Shown piece by piece: positions 55,801 to 63,320 of a stretch of DNA of 63,320 bases. Origin of the DNA: an uncultured Clostridia bacterium (GTDB taxonomy: Bacteria > Bacillota > Clostridia > TANB77 > CAG-508). Every line of letters begins with the position of its first letter. Positions within the stretch are counted from its first letter, which is position 1. The DNA lies in assembly GCA_944386785.1 (NCBI GenBank), contig CALXCM010000004.1, positions 1-63,320 of the forward strand. Direction: 5' to 3'. Made by a program: the position numbers and the translations under genes. The notes beneath the pieces were generated by a model. The model saw nothing but the letters and a program-made list of their open reading frames with translations, did no database searches and was not told the DNA's origin.

Positions 55801-56762
55801 ACACCAAAAGAAATTGTATTTCCTTGTTCTTCATCTACTCTTATTGGTCCTAAAACATAGTTTGAACCTGATTGATTAGCAGTTAAATCTTTAGTTGTTA
55901 CTTTTGCAGGAGCTTTTTTTGTTCCTTCTTCACTATAATTATTTGCATTTGCTTTTGCAGAGTTTATTAGATAATTATATAAAGCTCTTGCTTTTTCTTC
56001 TCTTATACTTCCTGCATCTATTGAAGGAAGATTGCTATCTGGGTTATAGCTTGTAAGTTCTTCATATGAATCACCTGTTAATGTATAGTATAACCAAGAT
56101 TCATTTCCTGTTTTATCATATTTTGGAGCTTCATCATAGTTTGTAAAATACCACATCGCTGCTTGTTGAACTGCTTCTATATCATCTATTGTTAATGGAT
56201 ATTTTGCATAATTTGGATTTTCGTTTGAAATTCCAGCTTGTTCATATGCAGAGTTTAACAATTGTTCTTTATCTGATTCTGTTGATACTCCTGGAATATA
56301 TATCATATCAAACATTGCTAAAACAGCATCATAAGTACTAATTGTTTGACCACTTCCTATATCCATTTTTCCATTTACAAATGAACTAAGTACTGGTACT
56401 TCTGAAGCAATTGTTTCTCTTTCTGTTTGCATATCATAGAAAATATTATATGTTTGTCTTTTCTTTGTACTAGAAAAACCATGTCCTGCTCTTACACAAT
56501 AAAAATTTGTTTCAGAATATTCTCCACCTGATTCACTATTGTATTGAACAATATTCCAAATCTTTGCTGCTCCGTTTTCTCCACCTACTATTGGATTTCC
56601 TATTGAATATCCCATGTTTGGTTCTGAATTAGTTCTTAAATCAGTAATTCCCAAATACATTTCTGATGTTTCTTGTTTTGCATTTACTATGTTTACAAAT
56701 CCACTTAAAACTAAAATTAAAATCATAGCAATTGCAGTAAAAATAACATTCTTAAGTTTCAT
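52815..56762 (-). CDS. Giant surface adhesin 2: thioester domain and DUF11-like repeats
   Basis: This 1315-residue protein has a signal peptide (IAMILILVLSGFVNIVNA), a thioester (TQXA) domain with Cys89 in NFYCVRAGHGF and Gln near 199-200 in VQQAAMWYF, a beta-rich insertion (about 285-425), and four DUF11-like domains, each starting LRKxI or LKLIKRITAV. Unlike adhesin 1 it lacks the SpaA repeat block. The last 440 residues and the flanking half REP element match adhesin 1. A C-terminal transmembrane helix and KKFVI end the protein. The start ATG at 56762 has AAAGGAGAGAG upstream. It probably binds host or matrix targets covalently through the thioester, which is inference from the family. Confidence 0.88.
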   Translation of the reverse strand: MKLKNVIFTAIAMILILVLSGFVNIVNAKQETSEMYLGITDLRTNSEPNMGYSIGNPIVGGENGAAKIWNIVQYNSESGGEYSETNFYCVRAGHGFSSTKKRQTYNIFYDMQTERETIASEVPVLSSFVNGKMDIGSGQTISTYDAVLAMFDMIYIPGVSTESDKEQLLNSAYEQAGISNENPNYAKYPLTIDDIEAVQQAAMWYFTNYDEAPKYDKTGNESWLYYTLTGDSYEELTSYNPDSNLPSIDAGSIREEKARALYNYLINSAKANANNYSEEGTKKAPAKVTTKDLTANQSGSNYVLGPIRVDEEQGNTISFGVNLEIKNNNSNVDNYKILNSKMEEIAEGTTPRDLVGQDFYVQIPADGVASISDLSITVNISYSNTKVTLWAYTKDDNEQPVALPEKKEINVPTVLKPNGNFDLALRKYITKINDVAVDTRAPNIDESTLQTGTTATYKHRKDPLVVKTGDKVTYQITIYNEGDKRGAASKVIDQLPEGLKFSRVVSGDYELLSYEEETNIVTLQVPESESQTIIEDSDIILDPYTQGNLDSTTIEIECEVTALPDESNSKILTNVAWISEAFNADDNKFITNEVGEDRDSEPATHPDVNKDNMEAYIGNGNKSDLTDSNYYYKGQQDDDDFEKLVMLPEAFDLKLIKRITAVNDQNVPERIEDVDVSKLNTIGEDGQMITTGEYTLSKEPVQVKKGDIVTYTFRIYNEGMINGYAEEITEDIPEGLEFIWSELEGEDLANDTTLSEEEKEAIEFNQNYLWGNFKYDETGEKIVQISTDYLSKENETTVGGNLIPAFGTNDGTKTEEDISYKEVSVKLKVVAENISGTVIRNEAAITEDANENGDPVDDRDSSTEDWVKYEDDEDYDNIILQSFDLSLRKFIIAVSSDEQVEDSEYLVAKDGSYTRAPVVDTSLLNTTDENGNLITTAIYKHTKEPVIVQPNSYVIYMLRVYNEGDIAGYAAEIKDHLPPYLEYVDSEFNKQYGWKISEDGRTVTTRYLEDSLITEPKENEDGKLVLSYKEVPIMCKVNENAIPDENITNIADITEYQDEDKEPAIDRDSSEDNVNLPKDEDLPGYKGNETGEYIPGQEDDDDFEKVVVKIFDLSLRKWVTQAIVTDENGKTTVTETGHQPYDDPEDIVKVEIHRNKLNKTTVKFRYSIRVTNEGSIAGYATEITDYVPEGLKFVAEDNPGWTDEGNNVISTRLLENTLLQPGEYAEVEVVLTWINSEENMGVMTNTAEISEDYNDYGVPDIDSTPDNQKPGEDDIDDAPVMLSISTGQARIYFTLGFTILFTIAGGIILIKKFVI

Positions 56763-57068
56763 TTTTCTCTCTCCTTTAAAATATTACTTCTTATATATTT
56801 TACTATTTATAGTTTATTTAAGTCAATAGTATATTTTGGTTAATTATTTATCTTATGTTTTATACCTTTTAAAGCTTTACGGAAACTATGTTTCCGGGCC
56901 TTGAAAGTTATTATACTCCTACATTACAATTATATTACATTTTTTAAACAAAATCAATGTTTTATGTAAAATACATCTATTTTTATTTAATTCCGTAGAG
57001 TTTTTTAAAATATTAATTACATAAGCATATTTTTAAATTTTAACTATATAATGTAAAGAGGTAAAAAT
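56763..57068. promoter_or_regulatory. Divergent regulatory region between adhesin 2 and dacF; leader motif at 56870-56905
   Basis: This 306-base gap carries promoters for both directions. On the minus strand CGGAAAC-TAT-GTTTCCG (56879-56895 plus strand coordinates) is a perfect 7-bp hairpin followed by TAAAGC, the same TTCCGTAAAG core as in the adhesin 1 leader. A TATAAT near 57047 on the plus strand could serve dacF. No gene is seen. Confidence 0.5.
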
Positions 57069-58326
57069 ATGAGTTTAAAAATATTTAATATTTTTGTTTT
57101 TGCTATTTTTATTTTTTCTTTTTTTCAATCTTGTTTTGCAGATGATTTCTTAGAAAATGAAGAAACAATAAATGTAAATTCTAATATAAAAGATATTTCT
57201 TCTAATAGTTCAACTTTAGATGTAAATACCTTGAACTGTCGCTCTTGTATAGTGTTAGACAGAGCTTCAAATAGAGTACTTGTAGGAAAAAATGAAGAAA
57301 AACGAGTAAAAATGGCATCTACAACAAAAATTATGACTGCAACAATTGTTATAGAAAATTATGACTTATCAAAAACTGTAGAAATATCTAAAAAAGCTGC
57401 TGGAACTGGTGGATCTAGGTTAGGTTTAAAAAGAGGAGATAAAATCTCCATGCTAGATTTGTTATATGGTCTAATGTTATGTTCTGGAAATGATGCTGCA
57501 GTAGCTCTAGCTGAAACTGTAGCAGGAGGAATAGAAGAGTTTAGTATTATGATGAATAATAAAGCAAAAGAATTAAAACTTGAAAATACACATTTTGAAA
57601 CACCACACGGATTAGATTCAGATAATCATTATACAACTGCATATGACTTAGCTCTTCTTACAAATTATGCATTAAAAAATAAAACATTTTTAAATATAGT
57701 TGGTACAAAAAATTACACAATAACAATTAATGGATATCCTAAAAGTATAACAAATACAAATGAGCTATTAGGAAGTCTAAATGGAGTATATGGAGTAAAA
57801 ACTGGATTTACTAACGGTGCAAATAGATGTCTTGTAACTGCTTGCAAAAGAGATAATTTAGATGTAATTTGTGTTGTACTTCGGGTGTGATACCAAAAAT
57901 TATAGAACCAAAGATAGTATAAAATTAATAGAATATGTATTTCAAAACTATGAATACTTGAAATTAGAAAACTTAATAAAAACAAATTTTGATTTATGGA
58001 AAGAAAATAATTTAAAAAATTTTAAAATTGATAAAGGCTTAGGCAACAATATAGATATATATTACCCTAAACTTGATTATAGTTCTATTCCCATAAAAAA
58101 AGAAGATAAAGATAAAACAAGTGTAGTTATTAATATAGAAACTAATTTACAAGCACCTGTTTATGAAAATTCTAAAATTGGAGAAATTAGTGTTTATTGT
58201 AATAGCGAGAAACTTTTGGGAGTAAATGTATTATCTTGCTTTTATATACCTAAAAAAAATTCCTATAACTATTTTATTGAAATATTAAAAGATTACTCTA
58301 ACCTTTTAAATAGTTTCAAAATTTAA
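57069..58326 (+). CDS. D-alanyl-D-alanine carboxypeptidase (S11 family), CGG +1 site
   Basis: This DacF/DacB-type enzyme removes the last D-Ala from peptidoglycan stem peptides outside the cell. It has a signal peptide (to about residue 24, ending SCFA), the SxxK box in MASTTKIMTA, SxN in CSGNDAAVAL and KTG in GVKTGFTNGA. Residues up to VVL lie in one frame; the rest (GCDTKNYRTKDSIKLIEYVF and the C-terminal beta domain) in another, entered at CGG 57882-57884. Unshifted reading ends two codons later, after the catalytic domain but lacking the C-terminal domain. The corrected protein has 418 residues. The ATG at 57069 has AAAGAGG upstream. It is the only plus-strand case of the pattern. Confidence 0.93.
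57882..57884 (+). other. In-frame CGG, apparent +1 frameshift site (D,D-carboxypeptidase)
   Basis: The plus strand reads GTT GTA CTT C GGG TGT GAT. Skipping C gives VVLGCDTKNYR, where family members have VVLG. The shifted codon is GGG, the third GGN variant seen. Confidence 0.9.
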
Positions 58327-58334
58327 GTAAAAAA

Positions 58335-58359
58335 GAAGTATAGTTAATTTCTATACTTC
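58335..58359. terminator. Bidirectional terminator
   Basis: GAAGTATAG (58335-58343) and CTATACTTC (58351-58359) form a stem with A- and T-runs on the flanks, between the convergent carboxypeptidase and acpP genes. Confidence 0.85.
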
Positions 58360-58367
58360 TTTTTTTA

Positions 58368-58610
58368 TTATTTTACATTTTCTTTTATGTAGTCTACTAC
58401 ATCTCCTACTGTTACAACTTTTTCTGCGTCAGCGTCTGGAATTTCAATATCGAATTCTTCTTCTATTGCCATTACTAATTCAACTATGTCTAATGAATCA
58501 GCTCCTAAATCATCTATAAAAGATGCTTCCATAGTAACTGCTGAGTCAGCTACTCCTAGTTGCTCTACAATTATACCTTTAACTCTTTCTAAAATTTCTT
58601 CTGAACTCAT
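58368..58610 (-). CDS. acpP: Acyl carrier protein
   Basis: This acidic 80-residue protein carries the phosphopantetheine Ser in [18 protein letters not shown], and the helical layout is standard ([32 protein letters not shown]). ACP holds growing acyl chains in fatty-acid synthesis and supplies PlsX. The ATG at 58610 follows an AGGAGGTG site at slightly long spacing; a GTG at 58625 lies directly on that site and is unlikely. It follows plsX in the same direction, the usual plsX-(fabD)-acpP order without fabD. Confidence 0.95.
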   Translation of the reverse strand: MSSEEILERVKGIIVEQLGVADSAVTMEASFIDDLGADSLDIVELVMAIEEEFDIEIPDADAEKVVTVGDVVDYIKENVK

Positions 58611-58736
58611 ACCTTCAGAGTTCACCTCCTCTCAAGTTAACAAATGATGATACATCATTTATATTATATGTTTATATTTTTGTCAAGTAAATTACAAAAA
58701 TATTTTTATTTTGTACTACCAGGTCAAATTTTTATT

Positions 58737-59780
58737 CTATTTATTTTCTTGTTTTTCTTCTTCTTTTTGCTTTTGGAAAGCTTCTATCATTTTGTCAACA
58801 GCCTTATTTTCAACAAATTTTTCTGCTTGAATTATAGTATATTCAAATAATAATTCATCACTACTTCCATGTGCTTTTACAACTGGTTTTTTTACTCCTA
58901 AAAATAAAGCTCCACCATATGATTTATAATCCATTGTTTTCTTAAATCTATTAATTGCTGGTAAACATGGAATTGTACAAATTTTTGATATAATACTTTT
59001 TGTTAGACTTTCTGTTAAAGTTTTTTTAACAAATTTTCCTAATCCTTCTGTTGTTTTTAAAAATACATTTCCAGTAAAACCATCTGTAACTATTGCATCT
59101 ATTTTTCCTGAGAAAGCATCTCTTCCTTCTACATTTCCAACAAAATTTATATCTAATTCTTCTGATTTTTCTTTTAATAATTTATAACTTTCTTTTACTA
59201 AATCATTTCCCTTTGTTTCTTCTGTTCCTATATTTAATAGTCCTATTGCTGGTCTTTCTATTCCATATGTATTTTTTAAATAGATACTTGACATTTGTGC
59301 AAATTGCAATAAGTTTATTGGCTTACAGTTTGTATTAGAACCTGCATCTATTAATAATAACTGACTTTTATATGCAGGAAGTATTCCTGCTAATGCTGGT
59401 CTATCTATTCCTTTTATTCTTCCTACTATTAAAGTTGCTCCTGTAAGTAAAGCTCCTGAGTTACCTGCGGAAATAAATACATCTCCTTCATCTTCTTTAA
59501 GCATTCTAAAACCTACTACCATTGATGAATCTTTTTTGTGTTTTATTGCAACTGTTGGTGTGTCTTCCATTTCTATTGTTTCTGTTGCATTTTTTATTTT
59601 TAATCTATCTGATATTTCTTCTACTGTCTTTCCATAAAACTCTTTTATTTTATTTCTAATTACTTCTTCTTTTCCTACTAATACTACTTCTGCTTTTACT
59701 TTGTTTATAGCATTTACTGCACCTTTTATATTGGCATCTGGAGCATTATCTCCACCCATTGCATCTAATATAATTCTCAC
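58737..59780 (-). CDS. plsX: Acyl-ACP:phosphate acyltransferase PlsX
   Basis: PlsX turns acyl-ACP into acyl-phosphate for the first step of phospholipid synthesis. The family start MRIILDAMGGDNAPD, then ETIEMEDTPTVAIKHKKDSSMVVG, ISAGNSGALLTGAT, LIDAGSNTNCKP, IVTDGFTGNVFLKT and VVKAHGSSDE are all present. The last 20 residues are a Lys/Glu-rich tail (QKQKEEEKQE). Length is 347 residues. fapR is not upstream in the window. It has no CGG. Confidence 0.95.
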   Translation of the reverse strand: MRIILDAMGGDNAPDANIKGAVNAINKVKAEVVLVGKEEVIRNKIKEFYGKTVEEISDRLKIKNATETIEMEDTPTVAIKHKKDSSMVVGFRMLKEDEGDVFISAGNSGALLTGATLIVGRIKGIDRPALAGILPAYKSQLLLIDAGSNTNCKPINLLQFAQMSSIYLKNTYGIERPAIGLLNIGTEETKGNDLVKESYKLLKEKSEELDINFVGNVEGRDAFSGKIDAIVTDGFTGNVFLKTTEGLGKFVKKTLTESLTKSIISKICTIPCLPAINRFKKTMDYKSYGGALFLGVKKPVVKAHGSSDELLFEYTIIQAEKFVENKAVDKMIEAFQKQKEEEKQENK

Positions 59781-60038
59781 TTTTTATTCCTCCAATTTTC
59801 GTTGTCTTTATATTTTATTTTTGACATTCCTATTTTATTATGGTTTATAAAAAAAAGCAAGTCTTTTTATAATTTTATACTTATTATATTTTAGGTTTAT
59901 AAAATTTTTCTTTTATTTTTGGTAATTTTTTCCTTTTTCGTATTTAAATCTTTCATTTTCATATAACTTTTTTACTTTTTTTACCTTTTTAATATAAAAT
60001 ATTGATTAATTCATTTATAGTAGAAGAGGAGGAATATT

Positions 60039-60269
60039 ATGAGCACAAATGAATTAGTTGAAATTATTCGGAAATGGAGAAAACAGGGGTATAAAAAAGC
60101 AATTGTAAAGCTTTCTACAACTCCTAAAGTTGAACTTCTAAGTACTACAAAAACACTAGTTATATCTGTACATAATTCTTACGAGTATTTAGAAAAATTT
60201 CTTAATTCTGAACTTAGTGAATGCAGAGTTTATCCAAATAAAGGAAAACTTGAATTCCTTATCCTCTAG
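60039..60269 (+). CDS. Small unknown protein with an in-frame CGG codon
   Basis: I do not recognise this 76-residue protein. An excellent ribosome-binding site (GAGGAGG) precedes ATG 60039 and a terminator follows, so it is probably expressed. The sequence (ELVEIIRKWRKQGYKKAIVKL, then a Ser/Thr/Val-rich part) suggests a small soluble fold. Residue 11 is CGG (60069-60071), read as Arg in this frame; a +1 shift there would give 12 further residues and a stop. It is one of only two genes that keep CGG in frame, so it is either an exception to the pattern or controlled by it. Confidence 0.65.
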   Translation: MSTNELVEIIRKWRKQGYKKAIVKLSTTPKVELLSTTKTLVISVHNSYEYLEKFLNSELSECRVYPNKGKLEFLIL

Positions 60270-60291
60270 TAACTTTGTAAAGTTACGAAAA

Positions 60292-60327
60292 AAAATAGCT
60301 AAAAATCAAATGATTTCTAGCTATTTT
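60292..60327. terminator. Bidirectional terminator
   Basis: AAAATAGCTA (60292-60301) pairs with TAGCTATTTT (60318-60327), between the small ORF and the convergent tuf gene. Confidence 0.75.
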
Positions 60328-60353
60328 TATTTATATACTATTTGGATTATTTA

Positions 60354-61556
60354 TTATCCTAATATTTCAGAAACAACTCCTGAACCAACTGTTCTACCAC
60401 CTTCACGGATAGCGAATCTTAGTCCTTTTTCAATAGCAATTGGTGTAATTAATTCAATTGTCATTGAAACATTGTCTCCTGGCATTACCATTTCTGTACC
60501 TTGTGGTAATTCGATAACACCTGTAACATCTGTTGTTCTGAAGTAGAATTGTGGTCTGTATCCATTAAAGAATGGTGTATGTCTTCCACCTTCTTCTTTA
60601 GTTAATACATAAACTTCAGAAGTGAATTTTGTATGTGGATTAATTGTTCCTGGTTTACATAGAACTTGACCTCTTTCGATGTCTTTTCTATCAATACCTC
60701 TTAATAGAACACCAATGTTATCTCCAGCTTCTGCTTGGTCTAATAATTTTCTGAACATTTCTACACCTGTAACAACAGTTTTTCTTCTTTCTGTTGTAAG
60801 ACCGATGATTTCAACTTCGTCTTGAAGTTTAACTTCTCCTCTTTCTACTCTACCTGTTGCAACTGTTCCACGACCTGTGATTGTGAATACATCTTCAACT
60901 GGCATTAAGAATGGTTGATCGATTGGTCTTTCTGGTGTTGGGATATAGTTGTCTATTGCATCTAATAATTCTTTCATAGGTGCATATACTGGATCATTAG
61001 GATCTGTAGATGTAGATTCTAGAACTTTTAATGAAGATCCTTTTATAATTGGAATTTCATCTCCTGGGAATCCATATTCTGTAAGTAAGTCTCTTACTTC
61101 CATTTCTACTAATTCTAATAATTCTGGGTCATCAACCATATCACATTTATTTAAGTAAACAACGATGTATTTAACACCAACTTGTCTAGCTAAAAGAATG
61201 TGTTCTCTTGTTTGAGGCATTGGACCATCTGCTGCTGAAACAACTAATACTGCACCATCCATTTGAGCAGCACCAGTAATCATGTTTTTAACATAGTCAG
61301 CATGTCCTGGACAGTCAACATGTGCGTAGTGTCTTTTATCTGTTTCATATTCTACATGGGCTGTGTTGATTGTAATTCCTCTTGCTTTTTCTTCTGGAGC
61401 ACCGTCGATTTGATCGTATGCTTCATATTTAGCTTTTCCTAATAATGATAAGTATTTTGTAATAGCTGCTGTTGTTGTTGTTTTTCCGTGGTCTACGTGA
61501 CCAATTGTACCAATGTTAACATGTGGTTTTGTTCTTTCAAATTTTTCCTTTGCCAT
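60354..61556 (-). CDS. tuf: Translation elongation factor Tu
   Basis: EF-Tu brings aminoacyl-tRNA to the ribosomal A site. The G-domain motifs are [27 protein letters not shown] and the effector region [11 protein letters not shown]; domains 2 and 3 are complete ([30 protein letters not shown], ending VSEILG). Length is 400 residues. The ATG at 61556 has AAGGAGG upstream. It follows fusA in the same direction. It uses AGA and CGT for Arg with no CGG. As the carrier of tRNA to the A site, it would be relevant to any +1 decoding mechanism, but it looks ordinary. Confidence 0.98.
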   Translation of the reverse strand: MAKEKFERTKPHVNIGTIGHVDHGKTTTTAAITKYLSLLGKAKYEAYDQIDGAPEEKARGITINTAHVEYETDKRHYAHVDCPGHADYVKNMITGAAQMDGAVLVVSAADGPMPQTREHILLARQVGVKYIVVYLNKCDMVDDPELLELVEMEVRDLLTEYGFPGDEIPIIKGSSLKVLESTSTDPNDPVYAPMKELLDAIDNYIPTPERPIDQPFLMPVEDVFTITGRGTVATGRVERGEVKLQDEVEIIGLTTERRKTVVTGVEMFRKLLDQAEAGDNIGVLLRGIDRKDIERGQVLCKPGTINPHTKFTSEVYVLTKEEGGRHTPFFNGYRPQFYFRTTDVTGVIELPQGTEMVMPGDNVSMTIELITPIAIEKGLRFAIREGGRTVGSGVVSEILG

Positions 61557-61679
61557 TTTTTAAATCCTCCTTTTTTGGTCTAAGTTTATTACTTAGCCTT
61601 TTCTTATAATTAAAATTTAATAACTTTGGTTAATTGCATAAGCATTTTATAACATTTTTGTTAAAAATGCAAGCTTTTT

Positions 61680-63320
61680 TTAATCTTTCTTTGCTCTTGA
61701 TGCAACAATTGTTTCTAAAACTGATTTTGGAACTTCTTCATAATGAGATGGTTCCATAGAGTATGTACCTCTACCTTGTGTTCTAGAACGAAGTTCTGTT
61801 GCATAACCAAACATTTCAGAAAGTGGTATAAATGCATGAATTTCTTGCATTCCATCATTTCCATCCATACCTTCCATTCTTCCTCTTCTTGCATTAACAT
61901 CTCCTATTACATCTCCCATGTATTCTTCTGGAACTGTAATTTCAACTTTCATGATAGGTTCTAATATAACTGATTTAGCTTGTTTACAACCTTCTTTGAA
62001 AGCCATAGAAGCTGCAATTTTGAATGCCATTTCTGAAGAGTCAACTTCATGGTATGAACCATCTACTAATGTACATTTGAAGTCTATAACTGGATATCCA
62101 GCAAGTACTCCGCTTTCTGCTGCTTCACGCATTCCTTGTTCAATTGGTTTAATATATTCTTTAGGAACAGCTCCTCCTACAATTTTGCTTTCGAATTCTA
62201 TTCCTTTACCTGGTTCTAATGGTTCCATTTCAAACCAAACATCACCATATTGTCCTTTACCACCAGATTGACGAATAAATTTACCTTGAACTTTAACTTT
62301 GTTTCTAATTGTTTCTTTGTAAGCAACTTGTGGTTTACCTACATTACATTCAACTTTAAATTCTCTTTTTAATCTGTCTACAATTATATCTAAGTGTAAT
62401 TCTCCCATCCCTGCAATAATTGTTTGTCCTGTTTCTTGGTTTGTATATGTTTTAAATGTTGGGTCTTCTTCTGCAAGTTTTGTTAATGCGATTGCCATTT
62501 TTTCTTGAGCTACTTTATCTTTTGGCTCAATAGCAATATCTATAACTGGTTCAGGGAATTCCATTGATTCTAAGATAACTGGTGCATTTACATCACATAA
62601 TGTATCACCTGTTGTAACATCTTTTAAACCAACTGCAGCTGCAATATCACCAGAATATACTTTATCAATATCTTCTCTGTGATTTGAGTGCATTTGTAGA
62701 ATTCTTCCTATTCTTTCTTTTTTATCTTTATTTGAGTTTAATACAGTTGATCCTGATTCTAATGTTCCTGAATATACTCTGAAGAAACATAGTTTTCCAA
62801 CAAATGGGTCTGTTGCAATTTTAAATGCTAAAGCTGCAAATGGTTCAGAATCAGATGTTTTTCTTTCTATTTCATTTCCATCTAAGTCAACACCTTTGAT
62901 GTGTGGTACATCAAGTGGTGATGGCATATAATCAACTATTGCATTTAATAATTCTTGAACACCTTTGTTTTTGTATGAAGAACCACATGTTACAGGAACT
63001 ATTGTATTTGCTATTGTTCCTTTACGTAATCCTTTTTTGATTTCGTCCTCTGTTAATTCTTCGCCTTCTAGGTATTTCATCATTAATTCTTCATCTTGAT
63101 CAGCTGCTGCTTCTATCATTTTTTCACGATATTCTTTAGCCATATCTACCATATCTTCTGGTATATCGCATTCTTCGATTTCTTTTCCTAAATCGTCTTT
63201 ATGAATAAAAGCTCTCATTTTAATTAAATCTACTATTCCTTTGAATTGGTCTTCTGCACCAATTGGTAATTGAACTGGAACAGGATTTGCTTTTAATCTA
63301 TTTTTTAATTGGTCAACACA
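61680..63320 (-). CDS. fusA: Translation elongation factor G (5' end outside window)
   Basis: The frame is open to base 63320, so the G domain is cut off and only the later part is visible (about 546 residues). GTP-domain remnants and domains II-V are clear: [20 protein letters not shown] near the edge, [73 protein letters not shown] and [14 protein letters not shown] near the end. EF-G moves tRNAs and mRNA after peptide transfer. No CGG is used. It is the gene just upstream of tuf, separated by 123 bases holding a possible promoter and leader hairpin. Confidence 0.97.
   Translation of the reverse strand, partial: CVDQLKNRLKANPVPVQLPIGAEDQFKGIVDLIKMRAFIHKDDLGKEIEECDIPEDMVDMAKEYREKMIEAAADQDEELMMKYLEGEELTEDEIKKGLRKGTIANTIVPVTCGSSYKNKGVQELLNAIVDYMPSPLDVPHIKGVDLDGNEIERKTSDSEPFAALAFKIATDPFVGKLCFFRVYSGTLESGSTVLNSNKDKKERIGRILQMHSNHREDIDKVYSGDIAAAVGLKDVTTGDTLCDVNAPVILESMEFPEPVIDIAIEPKDKVAQEKMAIALTKLAEEDPTFKTYTNQETGQTIIAGMGELHLDIIVDRLKREFKVECNVGKPQVAYKETIRNKVKVQGKFIRQSGGKGQYGDVWFEMEPLEPGKGIEFESKIVGGAVPKEYIKPIEQGMREAAESGVLAGYPVIDFKCTLVDGSYHEVDSSEMAFKIAASMAFKEGCKQAKSVILEPIMKVEITVPEEYMGDVIGDVNARRGRMEGMDGNDGMQEIHAFIPLSEMFGYATELRSRTQGRGTYSMEPSHYEEVPKSVLETIVASRAKKD

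Noticed and set aside
47104..56762. Long antisense open frames within the adhesin genes
   Set aside because: They are repeated along with the SpaA and DUF11 units, are rich in Leu/Phe as expected of antisense AT-rich coding DNA, and have no ribosome-binding sites.
56870..56905. Calling a cyclic-di-GMP-I riboswitch in the adhesin leaders
   Set aside because: Only a stem plus GTAAAGC is similar; the tetraloop receptor and 3' stem are not found. It is kept as a finding and not as a riboswitch feature.
7945..57884. Simple reassignment of CGG to another amino acid
   Set aside because: Reassignment changes one residue but not the frame. Here the sequence after CGG continues in the +1 frame, so reassignment alone cannot explain it.
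7945..57884. Random or methylation-linked sequencing insertions
   Set aside because: Not excluded without reads, but the extra base is always C, always on the coding strand and always at the boundary before an in-phase GGN; flanking bases otherwise vary. Errors would not respect codon phase.
7584..58326. Annotating the ten interrupted genes as pseudogenes
   Set aside because: Essential-type genes (mraY, aspS, a class B PBP, mnmA) would all be dead, both halves of each keep family motifs, and twelve of thirteen breaks follow one rule. Independent decay does not produce this.

Overview
The window is a very AT-rich stretch of a low-GC Gram-positive bacterium. Pyruvate:ferredoxin oxidoreductase with a 2[4Fe-4S] ferredoxin points to an anaerobe. 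Spo0A, SpoIVFA/SpoIVFB and a SpoVD-type PBP point to an endospore former of the Clostridia. A MurE with a DNPR motif points to meso-diaminopimelate peptidoglycan. An uncultured gut clostridial lineage fits best, but that placement is inference.

Layout: 1-2452 porA (partial), porB, an unknown Cys-rich gene and ferredoxin. 2497-15680 is one long minus-strand cell-wall and division run: mraZ, rsmH, ftsL-like, PBP with PASTA, murE, mraY, ftsW, murG, a WalK-like kinase, lepB, holB, ricT. mraZ is preceded by four 10-bp-phased MraZ-type operator boxes. 15858-22369 holds an XRE regulator, an M15 peptidase, a RhuM-like gene, a class D-like sortase, rsmA and a second PBP with PASTA. 22489-33528 holds a WalR-like regulator, mnmA, a membrane-fused spermidine-synthase-like protein, aspS, an HD-GYP protein, mazF, a YdcC/LolA-like gene, dusB, rodA, and minE/minD. 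33749-46926 holds a prepilin-like protein with two FGE/SUMF1-like domains, spoIVFB, spoIVFA, a three-gene accessory cluster with a radical SAM protein, an InlB-repeat protein, spo0A, yigZ, an HI0933-type flavoprotein, a histone-H1-like-tailed membrane protein and a YnbB-type PLP enzyme. 47104-56762 holds two giant thioester-domain adhesins sharing a near-identical C-terminal third. 57069-63320 holds a D-Ala-D-Ala carboxypeptidase, acpP, plsX, a small unknown ORF, tuf and fusA (partial).

The most striking feature is a recoding signature. Ten genes, several of them normally essential (mraY, ftsW, mnmA, aspS, a class B PBP), appear broken by frameshifts. Twelve of the thirteen breaks are the same event: one extra C immediately before an in-phase glycine codon GGN, so the ribosome meets an in-frame CGG. 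Skipping the C restores the family sequence at a Gly that is usually conserved, and every corrected gene length is then a multiple of three. By eye I find no other in-frame CGG in the window except three in two unknown genes (1731-2228, 60039-60269). The simplest biological reading is that CGG has no cognate tRNA in this lineage and is bypassed by efficient +1 frameshifting onto GGN, or that CGGN is read as a four-base Gly codon. The main alternative is a systematic sequence error, but the fixed codon phase and coding-strand bias argue against it.

Other points of interest are REP-like GGGGACAG palindromes, a shared leader motif before both adhesins, MinE with a long charged tail, a mazF lacking its antitoxin, and a perfect palindrome in the spo0A leader.
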